DNA from: Pseudomonadota bacterium
Lineage (GTDB): Bacteria > Pseudomonadota > Alphaproteobacteria > Rhizobiales > Xanthobacteraceae
Reading direction: 5' to 3'
Length of the DNA stretch: 64,000 nt
NCBI GenBank assembly: GCA_023404675.1
Contig: JAEYAW010000036.1
Location: forward strand, 62,001 to 126,000
Shown: piece by piece, positions 26,643 through 35,544 of the stretch
Layout of the letters: each line of letters opens with the position of its first letter
How positions within the stretch are numbered: position 1 is the stretch's first letter
The notes under the pieces: generated by a model
Database searches by the model: none
Told to the model about the DNA's origin: nothing
The model's input: the letters and a program-made list of their open reading frames with translations, nothing else
Program-made: the position numbers and the translations under genes

Positions 26643-27848
26643 TCACTTCTTGTCGAAGCGAATTTCGGACTGGGCGAATTCCGGCGGATCGATCACGACA
26701 GGCTTGCCGTTCTGGATCTGCACGGTCGGCGGCTTCAGCGAAACGATCTGCCCGGTCGGGCCGAACTTGACGCGTCCGAAAAAGGTCTGCGCGTCAAGCG
26801 ATGCCAGTGCGTCGCGAACCTTCGATTTCTCAACCGTGCCGGCCTTGGTGACGGCAGCCGCCAGCACCACGCCGCAAGCCGCGGCCGAGGCGACGGAATA
26901 TTCAGGATGGCGGTTGTCGTAGGCGGCGCTGTACATCTCGGCGAAACGCTCCGCCGAGCCGAACACGTCGTCGCTCTTGAACTTGGCCGCGACGTCCCAC
27001 CACGAAGCAGTGACGATGTTTTCCGAAAGCTTGCCGGTATTGATCAGAAATTCCGGGGTGGTTGGGCCGACCAGCATCGCGGTAAGCTGCGGCCTGACGC
27101 CAAGCTCCTGCATCTGCTTGCGGATCAGGATGATGTCGTTGACATAGCCGGTGACGTAGAACAGGTCCGGCCGGCTCGAGCGGATCTGGGTCAGCGCGGA
27201 GCTGTAGTCGACGGTGCCTACCGGGAATTTCTGTTCAGCGACGATCTCGTAGCCCTTCTCTCTGGCGTATTTCTCCAGCTCCTCGGCGATCGCCAGCGGA
27301 AACAGATCGTTGCGGGCGAGCACTGCGATCCGCTTGATCGACGGATTCTTGGCGGCCAGCAGATTGATCAGCGGTTCGGTCACGGTGTTGTTCGGCGTGT
27401 ACATGCCGAACAGATACTTGAAGCCCTGATCGTAGACCTGGGCAGAGGATGCCTGTGCGGCGATCATCGGCACGCCGTATTTTTCAGTGATGGCGCTGAC
27501 GGCCTTGGTCGCGCCCGAGCCGAACGGCGCGAAGATCGCATCGACCTTGTTCTCGGTGATCATCAGCTCGGCGGACTGCACCGCGCGGGGCGTATTGGAC
27601 TGATAGTCGGAATAAATGATCTCGACCTTGTAAGTGTCCGGGCCGGCCTTGATGCCGCCGGCCTCGTTCTGGGTCTTGGCCCAGAGATCGTAACCTGACT
27701 TCATGCGCAGGCCCTCGGGCGAAACGCCGCCCGTCAGAGGCAGCGGCGCGCCGATCCTGAGGATTTTTTCCTCCGCATGCGCGCCTGATGCGGCGAGGCT
27801 GAGGAGCGCTGCGGCCAATGCGCCGACGGTCGTCTTGAAGCGTGACAT
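26643..27848 (-). CDS. livK: HAAT ABC transporter periplasmic binding protein LivK (system 2)
   Basis: A 401-residue Peripla_BP_6 protein with a Sec signal peptide (AALLSLAASGAHA|E) and mature start ILRIGAPLPLTGGVSPEG. Start is ATG at 27848 with a GGAGGAT ribosome site; the longer open frame upstream is the antisense of the neighbouring amidohydrolase. It heads the second liv operon and lies 32 bp downstream of a YtcJ-type hydrolase on the same strand, so the two are probably co-transcribed. Confidence 0.91.
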   Translation of the reverse strand: MSRFKTTVGALAAALLSLAASGAHAEEKILRIGAPLPLTGGVSPEGLRMKSGYDLWAKTQNEAGGIKAGPDTYKVEIIYSDYQSNTPRAVQSAELMITENKVDAIFAPFGSGATKAVSAITEKYGVPMIAAQASSAQVYDQGFKYLFGMYTPNNTVTEPLINLLAAKNPSIKRIAVLARNDLFPLAIAEELEKYAREKGYEIVAEQKFPVGTVDYSSALTQIRSSRPDLFYVTGYVNDIILIRKQMQELGVRPQLTAMLVGPTTPEFLINTGKLSENIVTASWWDVAAKFKSDDVFGSAERFAEMYSAAYDNRHPEYSVASAAACGVVLAAAVTKAGTVEKSKVRDALASLDAQTFFGRVKFGPTGQIVSLKPPTVQIQNGKPVVIDPPEFAQSEIRFDKK

Positions 27849-27880
27849 GGATCCTCCGAACGTGAAGCGGTGAGAGTGGT

Positions 27881-29584
27881 TTATGCGATGTTGCCGTGAA
27901 CCCAGCGGCCGCCGACCATGGTGGCCTGGCATCGGATATCGAGCAGGCCCTCGGCGGTCGTGGTCAGCGGATTGCCGGAAAGGACGGCGATGTCGGCGTA
28001 GTAACCTGGCAGCAGCGGGCCCTTGCGATCTTCCTCGAAGGTGAGCCACGCGCCGTTGACGGTCAGCATGCGCAGGGCGGTCTCGTGGTCCAGCGCGCCC
28101 TGCGCGCCCATCGTCTTGCCGCTGCGGCGATCCTGCCGCGCCAGCATCACCCACATGCAGAACAGCGGATCGTTGGGCACCGCGTCGGTTGCGGCGGAAA
28201 CCGGAACGCCAAGCTCGGCCAGCGCGCGCGCCGGTGAAAGCAGGTCAAGCTGCTCCTCGCTCAGGCTCGCGAACGTGTGTCCGACCTTCCAGAGATAATG
28301 CGCGGGGATCAGAGTGACGGCCACGCCCATCGCCTTGAGCGAGGCCAGGTCGCGCGGCGTCGCCTTGCTGATATGTTCCACGACCCAGCGCCGCTGGCCG
28401 ATCGGATAGTGCCGGGCCACGCGCTCGAGGATCGGCACCACCTCGTGCAGCTTGTCCGAGGCCAGCGTGTGCAGGCGGAGATTGTATTTGCCTGCAAGCA
28501 TGCACAGCTCTTCGAAATCGGACGGCGAGTTGACGCTGGCGATGCCGCCGCCCCAACCGAGATCGCCGATGTCCTTCTTCAGCAGGTCCCTGAACTGCGG
28601 ATTGCCGCCATAACCGACGAAAATGCCTGATATCCGCAGCATGTCGTCGCCAAGGCCTCGCCCACGGGCCCACGGCAGCCAGTGGCGCATCGCGTAGTCC
28701 GCCTCGTCGGTGCCGACCCAGGCGGGGCTGACGACGAGGCCGCTGCGCAGCGTCAGTTCATTGTCTTCGTGCAACTGACGGAACGCGCTGATCACGTCCG
28801 GCGCGCAGCCGTGGCCTTCATAGACGCTGGTCGTGCCCTTGTCGTGATACATCGCCAGCGAGCGCCGCAGCCCCTCGATGCGATCCTCCGGCGTGAAACG
28901 TGGAACCGCCCGCAGCAGGTCCGGCTCGGCCATCCGCGTGTAGTTGCGCTCGATGATGACGCCGGTTGGCTCGCCGGCATGGTCGCGGACGATTTCGACG
29001 CCGTCGACATTCGGCCGGGTCGACCCGTCTATTCCGTTCAATCGCAACGCGAGACTGTTCAGCACCGTGAAGCAGGGCGGCTCGCCCCAGAATCCGCTCG
29101 GGCTGGCAATGCAAACCGGATTGTCCGGCGCGGCCTCGTCGAGTTCGTATCGCGTGGGCAGCCGGCCCTCGGCCAGATAGCTGTCCGCGTTCCAGTAGAA
29201 CGGCGGCTCGCCGATCGGCATCGTGACAATCCACTCGCCCGGCGCCCTGGCGGCGGCAAGCTCGCGGATCACCCTTTGCACGTCGGCGATCGAGCGGGTC
29301 TCGCTCAGCGATGGCCGGATGGTCTTCAGGCCCAGACTGTCGGAATGCGCGTGGGTGTCGTTGAAGCCGGGAATCAGCGTGCTGGACTTGAAGTCGTGGA
29401 CCTTGGTCGCGGGTCCGCGCAGTGCCTCGATGGCATCGCGGCTGCCTGCCTGCAGCACCTTGCCGCCGGCGATCGCGATCGCTTCGGCACGGGTGCCCTG
29501 GCGATCGAGCAAAAGAATGTTGCCCAGCATGATCGTGTCGGCAGTGCGCACCCTGATCCCCCGCTCAACGTAATAAATGTTCAA
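27881..29584 (-). CDS. YtcJ-type (amidohydrolase-3) metal-dependent hydrolase, copy C
   Basis: A 567-residue third family member, more divergent than copies A and B. Metal-site motifs are FNDTHAHSDSLGL (HxH), VVEHISKATP and SAATDAVPNDPLF (Asp); the C-terminal return is GYYADIAVLSGNPL. Start could be ATG 29584 or an internal ATG at 29530 (MLGNILLLDRQ), which would be more family-like. It is divergent from nothing: a long AT-rich leader (29585-29660) lies upstream and livK follows, so transport and hydrolysis are linked. Confidence 0.84.
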   Translation of the reverse strand: MNIYYVERGIRVRTADTIMLGNILLLDRQGTRAEAIAIAGGKVLQAGSRDAIEALRGPATKVHDFKSSTLIPGFNDTHAHSDSLGLKTIRPSLSETRSIADVQRVIRELAAARAPGEWIVTMPIGEPPFYWNADSYLAEGRLPTRYELDEAAPDNPVCIASPSGFWGEPPCFTVLNSLALRLNGIDGSTRPNVDGVEIVRDHAGEPTGVIIERNYTRMAEPDLLRAVPRFTPEDRIEGLRRSLAMYHDKGTTSVYEGHGCAPDVISAFRQLHEDNELTLRSGLVVSPAWVGTDEADYAMRHWLPWARGRGLGDDMLRISGIFVGYGGNPQFRDLLKKDIGDLGWGGGIASVNSPSDFEELCMLAGKYNLRLHTLASDKLHEVVPILERVARHYPIGQRRWVVEHISKATPRDLASLKAMGVAVTLIPAHYLWKVGHTFASLSEEQLDLLSPARALAELGVPVSAATDAVPNDPLFCMWVMLARQDRRSGKTMGAQGALDHETALRMLTVNGAWLTFEEDRKGPLLPGYYADIAVLSGNPLTTTAEGLLDIRCQATMVGGRWVHGNIA

Positions 29585-29660
29585 AAATTTTATGTAGCAT
29601 AATCGATATTGTCAAATATTGAACAAAAATATTTTCTGCGCATTTGTTGGTCTGGGACTG
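29585..29660 (-). promoter_or_regulatory. AT-rich promoter region of the YtcJ-C/liv-2 operon
   Basis: About 75 bp of very AT-rich DNA between two minus-strand genes contains ATCGATATT and GTCAAATATTGAAC, an imperfect palindrome. It is the only plausible promoter for the operon below. The binding protein is unknown. Confidence 0.4.
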
Positions 29661-29693
29661 ATCAAACTGACGGCGTGACAGCGTGACGTGCGT

Positions 29694-31154
29694 TCAGCGT
29701 TGCGCGTAGTAGCGGGAGAGGCCCTGCTGGAAGCGCGCCAGCAGCGGCTGCAATGCGGCGATCTCGGGCGCCGCTGCAGAAAGTTGCTCAAGAATCGCCT
29801 GTTGCAGGGCCACCTCGTCGATTCCGGGGACCTTGCCGTTCCGCACGATCTGCCGTCCGTCGGCGAAGACGGCCGCGATGTGTCGGGTCTGTGCCCGCGC
29901 GAACAGGGTCTGGAACGGATCGTCGAGTGGAGCGGGAATATCGGAGCCCAGCGCCGCATAGTTGAGCACGATGAAGTCGGCCGGGGCGTCCGCGGCGATT
30001 TGTCCTGCCTTGCTGTCGCCGCAGACTGCGCAAGCGCCGTTGCGGCAGCCGGCGCTCAGCACGTCCTCGCGCCTGACGGAGGCGTCGAAGCCGGTCCCGC
30101 CGTTGAGCAACGCCGCAAGACGCAACTCGCGCAGCATGTCGTCATCGTCGTCGAGCCCGAGTGCGTCGAGGCCGATCGCGAAACGCAGCCCTGCTGCTTT
30201 CATCATGTCCAGCGATGCGATGCCAGACTTCAGCCGGAGGTTCGAACTGGCGTTGACCGAAACGGTGGCGCCTGCGCCCGCCAATATCGCCGCTTCCTCG
30301 GGCTTCAGCCACACGCCGTGCGCCAGGGTGAGCCGGTCCGACAGCAACCCCAGCCTGTCCAGCCGACGCACGGGGCCTTCGGCGTATTCGCCGTCTGCCC
30401 AGAGCCGCTGATACTTGCTCTCGAGCAGATGCATGTGCACGCGCCGGCCGGATGCGTTCGCAGCACGCGCGATCTCCGCCAGCAGGATATCGCTGCACCA
30501 CTCCATGCCGACAGGACCATACTGCACGGTGAAGTTGGGGATCTCGCAGCATCGTGCGATGTCATCGACCAGCGCTAGCTGGTCGTGGATCGGAGGGATT
30601 GGCCTCAGCCAGCGCGCCTTGATCGCGTCGAGATCCGAGGCCGGCATGTGCGCGAGGATCGCGTCGTCGGGCCCGTAGCCGAGGCGATGACGGTCGCGCA
30701 GCGGTACCACGAAGCCGACACGGACGCCGACGTCGCGTGCGGCACGGGCCACGTCGGCAGCGGCGGCGCGCAGCGCGGCCGGGTCCGCCGACAGGTGACA
30801 ATGCACGACCGATGTGATGCCTGCCTTCGCCATCCGCGCGAACGCGAGCGCCGCGACGACATAAGGGTCGAGCCGCGGGATGGTATAGGTGGCCGGCACC
30901 CAGGCTTCCACGGCAGTGTCGAACGCGCCGTAGGCCAGCGTCTTGAGCCCACGCCCGTGATCGTGCGCATTGGCCAGCGCCGGGATGATCAGCGTGTCGG
31001 GGAAGGTGTCGGCGTCGCCGCGCGCGTCGCTGCGGATTGTTGTGATTTTGCCGGACGCGAAGGTGAGCGTCGCGTTGCGGGTGATGATCCGCGAGTCGGG
31101 TCGTTGCAACAGGCGCCGCGTGCGGATCGATTGCGGCGCGGGATCGTGCTCCAT
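29694..31154 (-). CDS. Amidohydrolase-1 family deaminase/hydrolase (complete)
   Basis: A 486-residue cyclic amidohydrolase of the AtzB / guanine-deaminase / TrzN group. Metal ligands are visible as HDH in PALANAHDHGRG, His in VHMHLLES, His in LTLAHGVW and Asp in AIGLDALGLDDDDD. It hydrolyses C-N bonds of heterocycles or amidines in known relatives. ATG at 31154 shares a base with the stop of the preceding truncated paralogue, so the two genes are translated together. The real substrate is unknown. Confidence 0.85.
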   Translation of the reverse strand: MEHDPAPQSIRTRRLLQRPDSRIITRNATLTFASGKITTIRSDARGDADTFPDTLIIPALANAHDHGRGLKTLAYGAFDTAVEAWVPATYTIPRLDPYVVAALAFARMAKAGITSVVHCHLSADPAALRAAAADVARAARDVGVRVGFVVPLRDRHRLGYGPDDAILAHMPASDLDAIKARWLRPIPPIHDQLALVDDIARCCEIPNFTVQYGPVGMEWCSDILLAEIARAANASGRRVHMHLLESKYQRLWADGEYAEGPVRRLDRLGLLSDRLTLAHGVWLKPEEAAILAGAGATVSVNASSNLRLKSGIASLDMMKAAGLRFAIGLDALGLDDDDDMLRELRLAALLNGGTGFDASVRREDVLSAGCRNGACAVCGDSKAGQIAADAPADFIVLNYAALGSDIPAPLDDPFQTLFARAQTRHIAAVFADGRQIVRNGKVPGIDEVALQQAILEQLSAAAPEIAALQPLLARFQQGLSRYYAQR

Positions 31155-32185
31155 TATCCGGCGTGCTGGATGGCGGCGGGGGAGGGGATCGACGACGCGC
31201 CGGTGACGCGCGCGATCGCTTCCGCCCCCTCGCGGCGGATCAGACCCTCGTTCGGTTCGAGCAGCACGCCGTTGCGCTTGCGCACGCGCCCGTCGACGCA
31301 CACCATTTCGATTTGCCCGGAACTGACCGGAATTCCGCTGCGTCCCTGCCACGGTTCGGCGTTCCGGATCAGGATCACATCGGCCCGCTTGCCGGGCGAC
31401 AACGATCCGATCCATGGCTCGAGCCCGAGCGTGGCGGCCGCATGCGGACCGGCAGCGGGCGGCGACGCGGTGTCGCCGGCCGTGTGGTCCCCCGTGACGG
31501 GCAGCAGCGCGAATTCGGGAAGATCCGGCACCGCATCTGAAGCCGCTGCCAGGCCAAGCTCGATCAGATGTTCCTGCGGCGCGCAGAACCAGGTCGCCTG
31601 AAATTCGCGGAGGACCCGGCTGCTGGCGGGCAGCGGGACGCTGAACAGGCCGCGCAGGCCGGAATCGATCTGCGCAAGCAGCGCTGGCTCCGCATGCGTC
31701 GCGCCGATGTCGATCGCACAGTGGTGCAGGCAGGTGACGCCGGTCGAAAGCTGATCGAGCAACGCGAGTCGCAGGATGCAATAGATGTCACGCGGATCCG
31801 CTGTCGCGGCCGGCACGCCGGCTCCGATGGTCTCTGCCCACAGGTGCCGATGGTCGGCAATTGATCCGGGGAGCGCCGTCAGGCCGCTGCCGTCGATTTC
31901 ATTGGCTGAGGACCCGGTCAGGCGGCCGAGATGGACAATTTCACCGTCGCGAATGTGAATGTCGGTGTTTGCCATCTCGCCGAGATGAGGGTCCATTGTC
32001 ATGGCCCGCACGTTGCGGATCACCATGTCGGTCCGCTCCTGGTGCCACGCGGCCGCGGCCGAATAGCCGTTGCGCCGGTCATAGCCGGCACGGCGGCGCA
32101 TCGCGCTGGCGATGTCGAGCATCGGCGGGGCAATGCCTTCGGCCTTGAAACCGTAGGGTTCCGGACTGCAGCACAGGCAGAACAT
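31154..32185 (-). CDS. Amidohydrolase-like protein with most of the barrel missing
   Basis: A 343-residue relative of the next gene. It keeps the N-terminal sandwich (MVIRNVRAMTMDPHLGEMAN), the first metal pair (ADHRHLWAETIGAG), the next strand/helix (STGVTCLHHCAIDIGATHAE), and the C-terminal return (GSLSPGKRADVILIRNAEPW). The segment that should carry the second and third His and the catalytic Asp is replaced by a short linker (around residues 220-255). It is either a decayed duplicate or a non-catalytic partner of the complete enzyme it is coupled to. The first 50 residues, with CLCC, are unusual, and ATG near 32026 is an alternative start. Confidence 0.68.
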   Translation of the reverse strand: MFCLCCSPEPYGFKAEGIAPPMLDIASAMRRRAGYDRRNGYSAAAAWHQERTDMVIRNVRAMTMDPHLGEMANTDIHIRDGEIVHLGRLTGSSANEIDGSGLTALPGSIADHRHLWAETIGAGVPAATADPRDIYCILRLALLDQLSTGVTCLHHCAIDIGATHAEPALLAQIDSGLRGLFSVPLPASSRVLREFQATWFCAPQEHLIELGLAAASDAVPDLPEFALLPVTGDHTAGDTASPPAAGPHAAATLGLEPWIGSLSPGKRADVILIRNAEPWQGRSGIPVSSGQIEMVCVDGRVRKRNGVLLEPNEGLIRREGAEAIARVTGASSIPSPAAIQHAG

Positions 32186-32593
32186 GCGCGGCCGGTCCTA
32201 TCCGCGCCCCGGCGGTAGCGTTGTCGTCACCGTGCCTGCCTCCTCCGCGCTGCGCCTGCCCGTTCGTTATTGCCATTACATCATATAATTACTCATTCAG
32301 TATAAAAATCAACAAATTTAGAAAATAACGATCGTGCCGGGCGGGACGACTCTGACAGCTGCAGGCCGCGACCAGCCGGGTCAGGAATCAGTCTGCGCGG
32401 TCTCGGCTCGTGTCCATCGTTGTGCCGGCCGTTCCTCCATGCCCGACTTGCTATCGTTGGATGTGGGGCGTTCGCATCTGTCGCTCGCGATGGCGGGACC
32501 TGCCGGCTTTCGAGCAGGCCGTCCTTCGTGGTGGGACGCGGTGCTGGGCGCGACTATCGGAGACTGGCGTTGCCGTTCCGCGGTCCGCGGCCG
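32186..32593. other. Intergenic region with AT-rich promoter
   Basis: No gene is seen. Between 32268 and 32330 the DNA is very AT-rich (ATCATATAATTACTC, AGTATAAAAATCAAC), the likely promoter of the minus-strand amidohydrolase pair. The remainder holds only plus-strand frames that shadow the kinase gene. Confidence 0.5.
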
Positions 32594-33682
32594 TCACGCG
32601 CGGCCGGAACGAGGCAGATGCAGGTCTGCCACCAGTCCCTCGGCACGCCATGATCTTTCAATCGTGCCGCCGGCAGACCGGACGATACGTTCCACCATGT
32701 CGCTGCCGAATCCTCTGTGATCCGGCGAAGCGGAGACCTGCGGGCCACCGGTCTCGGTCCATGTCAGGTCGAGCGCCCTGTCGTTCGCCGCCCAGCACAC
32801 CGCGACGCTTCCGCTGTCGCCGCCAAGGGCGCCGTATTTGACCGAGTTCGTCGCGAGTTCGTGCAGGAACAGCGCGAGAGTCGTCGTCATATTGTGACAC
32901 ACGGATGTTCCGGGGCCATCGATCGCGCAACGCTCGCCATACGGCTCCAGCACCGACCGCACGAGCGCGCCCAGATCGATATGATCGGACGTTTCGCCGG
33001 TCGATGTCTCGCCGTCGAGGGTCTTTGCGGCGAAAACGGTGTCCGAGGCGCGGGACAAGGCCCACAGCTTCTCGCGCAGGATTTTGGTGGCCGTCGCCGG
33101 CGCCTTCTCCGCGACTGCCTCTTTCTCCGCAAGACGGATCAGTCCGGCGACGACGGAGAACAGGTTCTTGATCCGGTGCTTCATCTCGCCGGACAGCAGC
33201 TTCTCCCGCTGAACGGCGTCCTCCAGCTGCTTTTCGAGCTGACGCTGGGCGGTGACCTCGCGCGAGACGCAGAGGATCGACAGCACGCGCCCGTCGGTAT
33301 CGACGAGCGGCGTGAGCAGGTTGTCCCAGTACTGCACGCTGCCGGGAGACACGCTTCGCCCCGGAAACCGGGCGCTCTTGCCATTGGCGGCATCGCGTAG
33401 GGCCATCGCACCGGCCGGCTGAACATCCTCGGGCAAAAGCGGCAGCCAGGGCATGCCAAACGCCGAATCCTCCGGCACGTTCAGGGCAAGGCAGCCTGCC
33501 CGGTTCATCGTCAGCAACCGGCCATCGACCGAGACAACCTTGATGCAGTCGGGCGTGGCATCCAGCATCGCCTTCTGCATTTCGGACAGGTGCGGCTCTG
33601 TGCGAGAGGGCGCATCGGGAAATGCAATTCGCGCGTAAATTCCGGCAGCGGTGTCCATCATATCTACGCCCAAGAGTTGCAT
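32594..33682 (-). CDS. PAS-domain sensor histidine kinase, HWE/HisKA_2 type
   Basis: A 362-residue soluble kinase. An N-terminal PAS fold (DATPDCIKVVSVDGRLLTMN ... LLTPLVDTDGRVLSILCVSR) precedes a phospho-acceptor helix GEMKHRIKNLFSVVAGL with the conserved His. The catalytic domain has its N box in LHELATNSVKYGAL and a HWE-like WTETGGP, ending GFGSDMVERIV. No membrane segment. No response regulator lies nearby, so it is an orphan kinase possibly feeding general stress or light/redox control, as HWE kinases often do in these bacteria. Confidence 0.85.
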   Translation of the reverse strand: MQLLGVDMMDTAAGIYARIAFPDAPSRTEPHLSEMQKAMLDATPDCIKVVSVDGRLLTMNRAGCLALNVPEDSAFGMPWLPLLPEDVQPAGAMALRDAANGKSARFPGRSVSPGSVQYWDNLLTPLVDTDGRVLSILCVSREVTAQRQLEKQLEDAVQREKLLSGEMKHRIKNLFSVVAGLIRLAEKEAVAEKAPATATKILREKLWALSRASDTVFAAKTLDGETSTGETSDHIDLGALVRSVLEPYGERCAIDGPGTSVCHNMTTTLALFLHELATNSVKYGALGGDSGSVAVCWAANDRALDLTWTETGGPQVSASPDHRGFGSDMVERIVRSAGGTIERSWRAEGLVADLHLPRSGRA

Positions 33683-33777
33683 CCGTTAACCGAAATTACA
33701 ACCTTAGCACGCAAGGTTCACTGCATCAATCGACGGCCGAGGTAACGCGGTAAATTGGAACTTGTGTTCACTATTTA

Positions 33778-34596
33778 CTATTTGATTCCCGACGTCAGGA
33801 ACGCCTGCATGAACTGGCGCTGAAAGATGACAAAGGCCAGCACCAGCGGGGCGATGGTCATCAGCGTCGCTGCGCTGATCTGGGAGATATCGACGCCGCT
33901 TTCCGGCGCGCCGAACAGCGACAGGCCGACCGTGAGCGGCCGCGTCTGCGGGGAGTTGGTGACGATCAGCGGCCACAGGAAATTGTTCCAGTGGGTGGCG
34001 ATCGAGACCAGCGCATAGGCGAGATAGACCGGGCGGGCGGCGGGGATGTACACGCGCCACAGCACGCCGAGCCACGAGCAGCCCTCCACGCGTGCTGCTT
34101 CCTCAAGCTCCTTCGGGATCGACTTGAAGGCCTGCCGCAGCAGGAAGATGCCGAACGCGCTCGCCATGTAGGGCAGGCCCATGCCGAGTATGGTGTCGAA
34201 CAGGCCGAGCCGCGAGATGGTGGCGTAGTTTTCGACGATCAGGACCTCGGGCAGGATGAACAACTGCATCAGCACGAGAATGAAGATCGCGTCGCGGCCC
34301 GGAAATGCAAAGCGCGCAAACGCGAAGCCCGCCAGCGTGCACAGCACGAGCTGCCCGGCGAGCACGATGGTGACCAGCTTCACGGTGTTGGCGATGTAAG
34401 CAAGCCACGGCGCCTGATCCCACACCGCACGGAAATTCGCCAGCGTCCATGCAGCCGAGAGATCGAGGCCGACTGCTGCGTGCACATCGTGAAAGGCGGC
34501 CCAGGCCGCATAGGCCAGCGGCGAGATCCACAGCAGCGCGAGGATGAGCGCGCCGAGCGCGTCGAGGCTGAGCCAGCGTTGTATCGTGGTGGTCAT
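33778..34596 (-). CDS. Carbohydrate-type ABC transporter permease (UgpE/MalG family)
   Basis: A 272-residue inner-membrane permease with six predicted TM helices and the EAA loop ELEEAARVEGCSWLGVLWRVYIPAARP that docks on the ATPase. Last gene of a four-gene minus-strand operon; its ATG at 34596 overlaps the UgpA-type stop. Homologues import sugars, polyols or glycerol-3-phosphate; the ligand here is not evident. Confidence 0.88.
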   Translation of the reverse strand: MTTTIQRWLSLDALGALILALLWISPLAYAAWAAFHDVHAAVGLDLSAAWTLANFRAVWDQAPWLAYIANTVKLVTIVLAGQLVLCTLAGFAFARFAFPGRDAIFILVLMQLFILPEVLIVENYATISRLGLFDTILGMGLPYMASAFGIFLLRQAFKSIPKELEEAARVEGCSWLGVLWRVYIPAARPVYLAYALVSIATHWNNFLWPLIVTNSPQTRPLTVGLSLFGAPESGVDISQISAATLMTIAPLVLAFVIFQRQFMQAFLTSGIK

Positions 34597-35477
34597 CGGT
34601 AATGCGCCCGCCGGTCGATCAGGGTGAACTGGACGAGGGCGATCAGGCACAGCGCCAGCAGGACCACGACGGTCATGGCGGCCGCGCGCGGCGCATCGAA
34701 ATAGGAGAAGGCCAGCTCCCAGATCCAGTAGAGGATCAGCTTGGAGGCATTGTCGGGGCCGCCTTTGGTCAGGATAAAGAGCTGGTCGATCAGCCGCACG
34801 GAATTGATCAGCGCGTTGACCAGCACGAACAGCGTGGTCGGCATCAGCAGCGGCAGCAGGATGCGGCGGGTATAGGTCCAGCGGCCCGCGCCCTCGATCC
34901 GCGCCGCTTCGCGCAGGTCCGGCGGGATGGTCTGCAGCGCCGCGAGATAGAAGATCATGAAGAAGCCGGCCTCCTTCCAGATCGCCACGACGATGACGGC
35001 CCACAGCGCCGTGTCCGGCTGGCCGAGCCAGTTGACCGAGCCGAAGCCGAGGGCCGCGAGCGGCCCGAACCCGGGCGTATAAAAGAACAGCCACAGATTG
35101 GCCGCCGCGATCATCGGCAGCATGGTCGGCGTGAAATAGGCGACGCGGGCGAAGGAGCGGGCGGGAATGTTGGCATTGGCCCAGAGCGCCATGCCGAGCG
35201 CGATCACGATCGAGGCCGGCACGGTGACACCCGCATAAAGCAGGTTGTTGCCGACGACGCGCCAGAACACCGGATCGGCGAGCAGGTCGGAATAGTTGTC
35301 GAGCCTGACGAAGGCCGGCGGGCGGCGGCGGGTGCCCGCCGAGAACAGGCTCTGCCACAGCGTCGCGATGGTGGGCGCGAAGGCGAAGGTCGTCAGCAGG
35401 ACGAGGGCCGGGGACAGCAGCATCCAGCCGTAGAGCGCGGAGCGCCGTCGCTCCTGCTTCACCAAGTCCGCCGCCAT
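34593..35477 (-). CDS. Carbohydrate-type ABC transporter permease (UgpA/MalF family)
   Basis: A 294-residue permease with six TM helices and EAA loop LREAARIEGAGRWTYTRRILLP. I prefer ATG at 35477 with GGTGAGA upstream; a GTG at 35489 is in frame. A terminator-like hairpin lies just upstream, between it and the binding-protein gene, which should lower its expression. Confidence 0.88.
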   Translation of the reverse strand: MAADLVKQERRRSALYGWMLLSPALVLLTTFAFAPTIATLWQSLFSAGTRRRPPAFVRLDNYSDLLADPVFWRVVGNNLLYAGVTVPASIVIALGMALWANANIPARSFARVAYFTPTMLPMIAAANLWLFFYTPGFGPLAALGFGSVNWLGQPDTALWAVIVVAIWKEAGFFMIFYLAALQTIPPDLREAARIEGAGRWTYTRRILLPLLMPTTLFVLVNALINSVRLIDQLFILTKGGPDNASKLILYWIWELAFSYFDAPRAAAMTVVVLLALCLIALVQFTLIDRRAHYR

Positions 35478-35494
35478 TGACTGTCTCACCGATA

Positions 35495-35535
35495 GAAAAA
35501 TGGGCTGCGGAGCGGCGGTTGCCGTTCCGCAGCCC
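35495..35535 (-). terminator. Terminator/attenuator between binding-protein and permease genes
   Basis: A 10-bp perfect stem (GGGCTGCGGA/TCCGCAGCCC, extendable inward) is followed on the minus strand by ATTTTTC. It looks like a true intrinsic terminator inside the operon, probably leaky, keeping the binding protein in excess over the permeases. Confidence 0.75.
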
Positions 35536-35544
35536 GTTGAAGGA

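Noticed and set aside
29694..31781. A single 695-codon amidohydrolase
   Set aside because: The first 209 codons overlap the truncated amidohydrolase in another frame and are not protein-like; the enzyme starts at 31154.
33778..35358. A 526-codon permease fusion
   Set aside because: The N-terminal half is an alternative frame over the UgpA-type gene; the true permease starts at 34596, overlapping that gene's stop.
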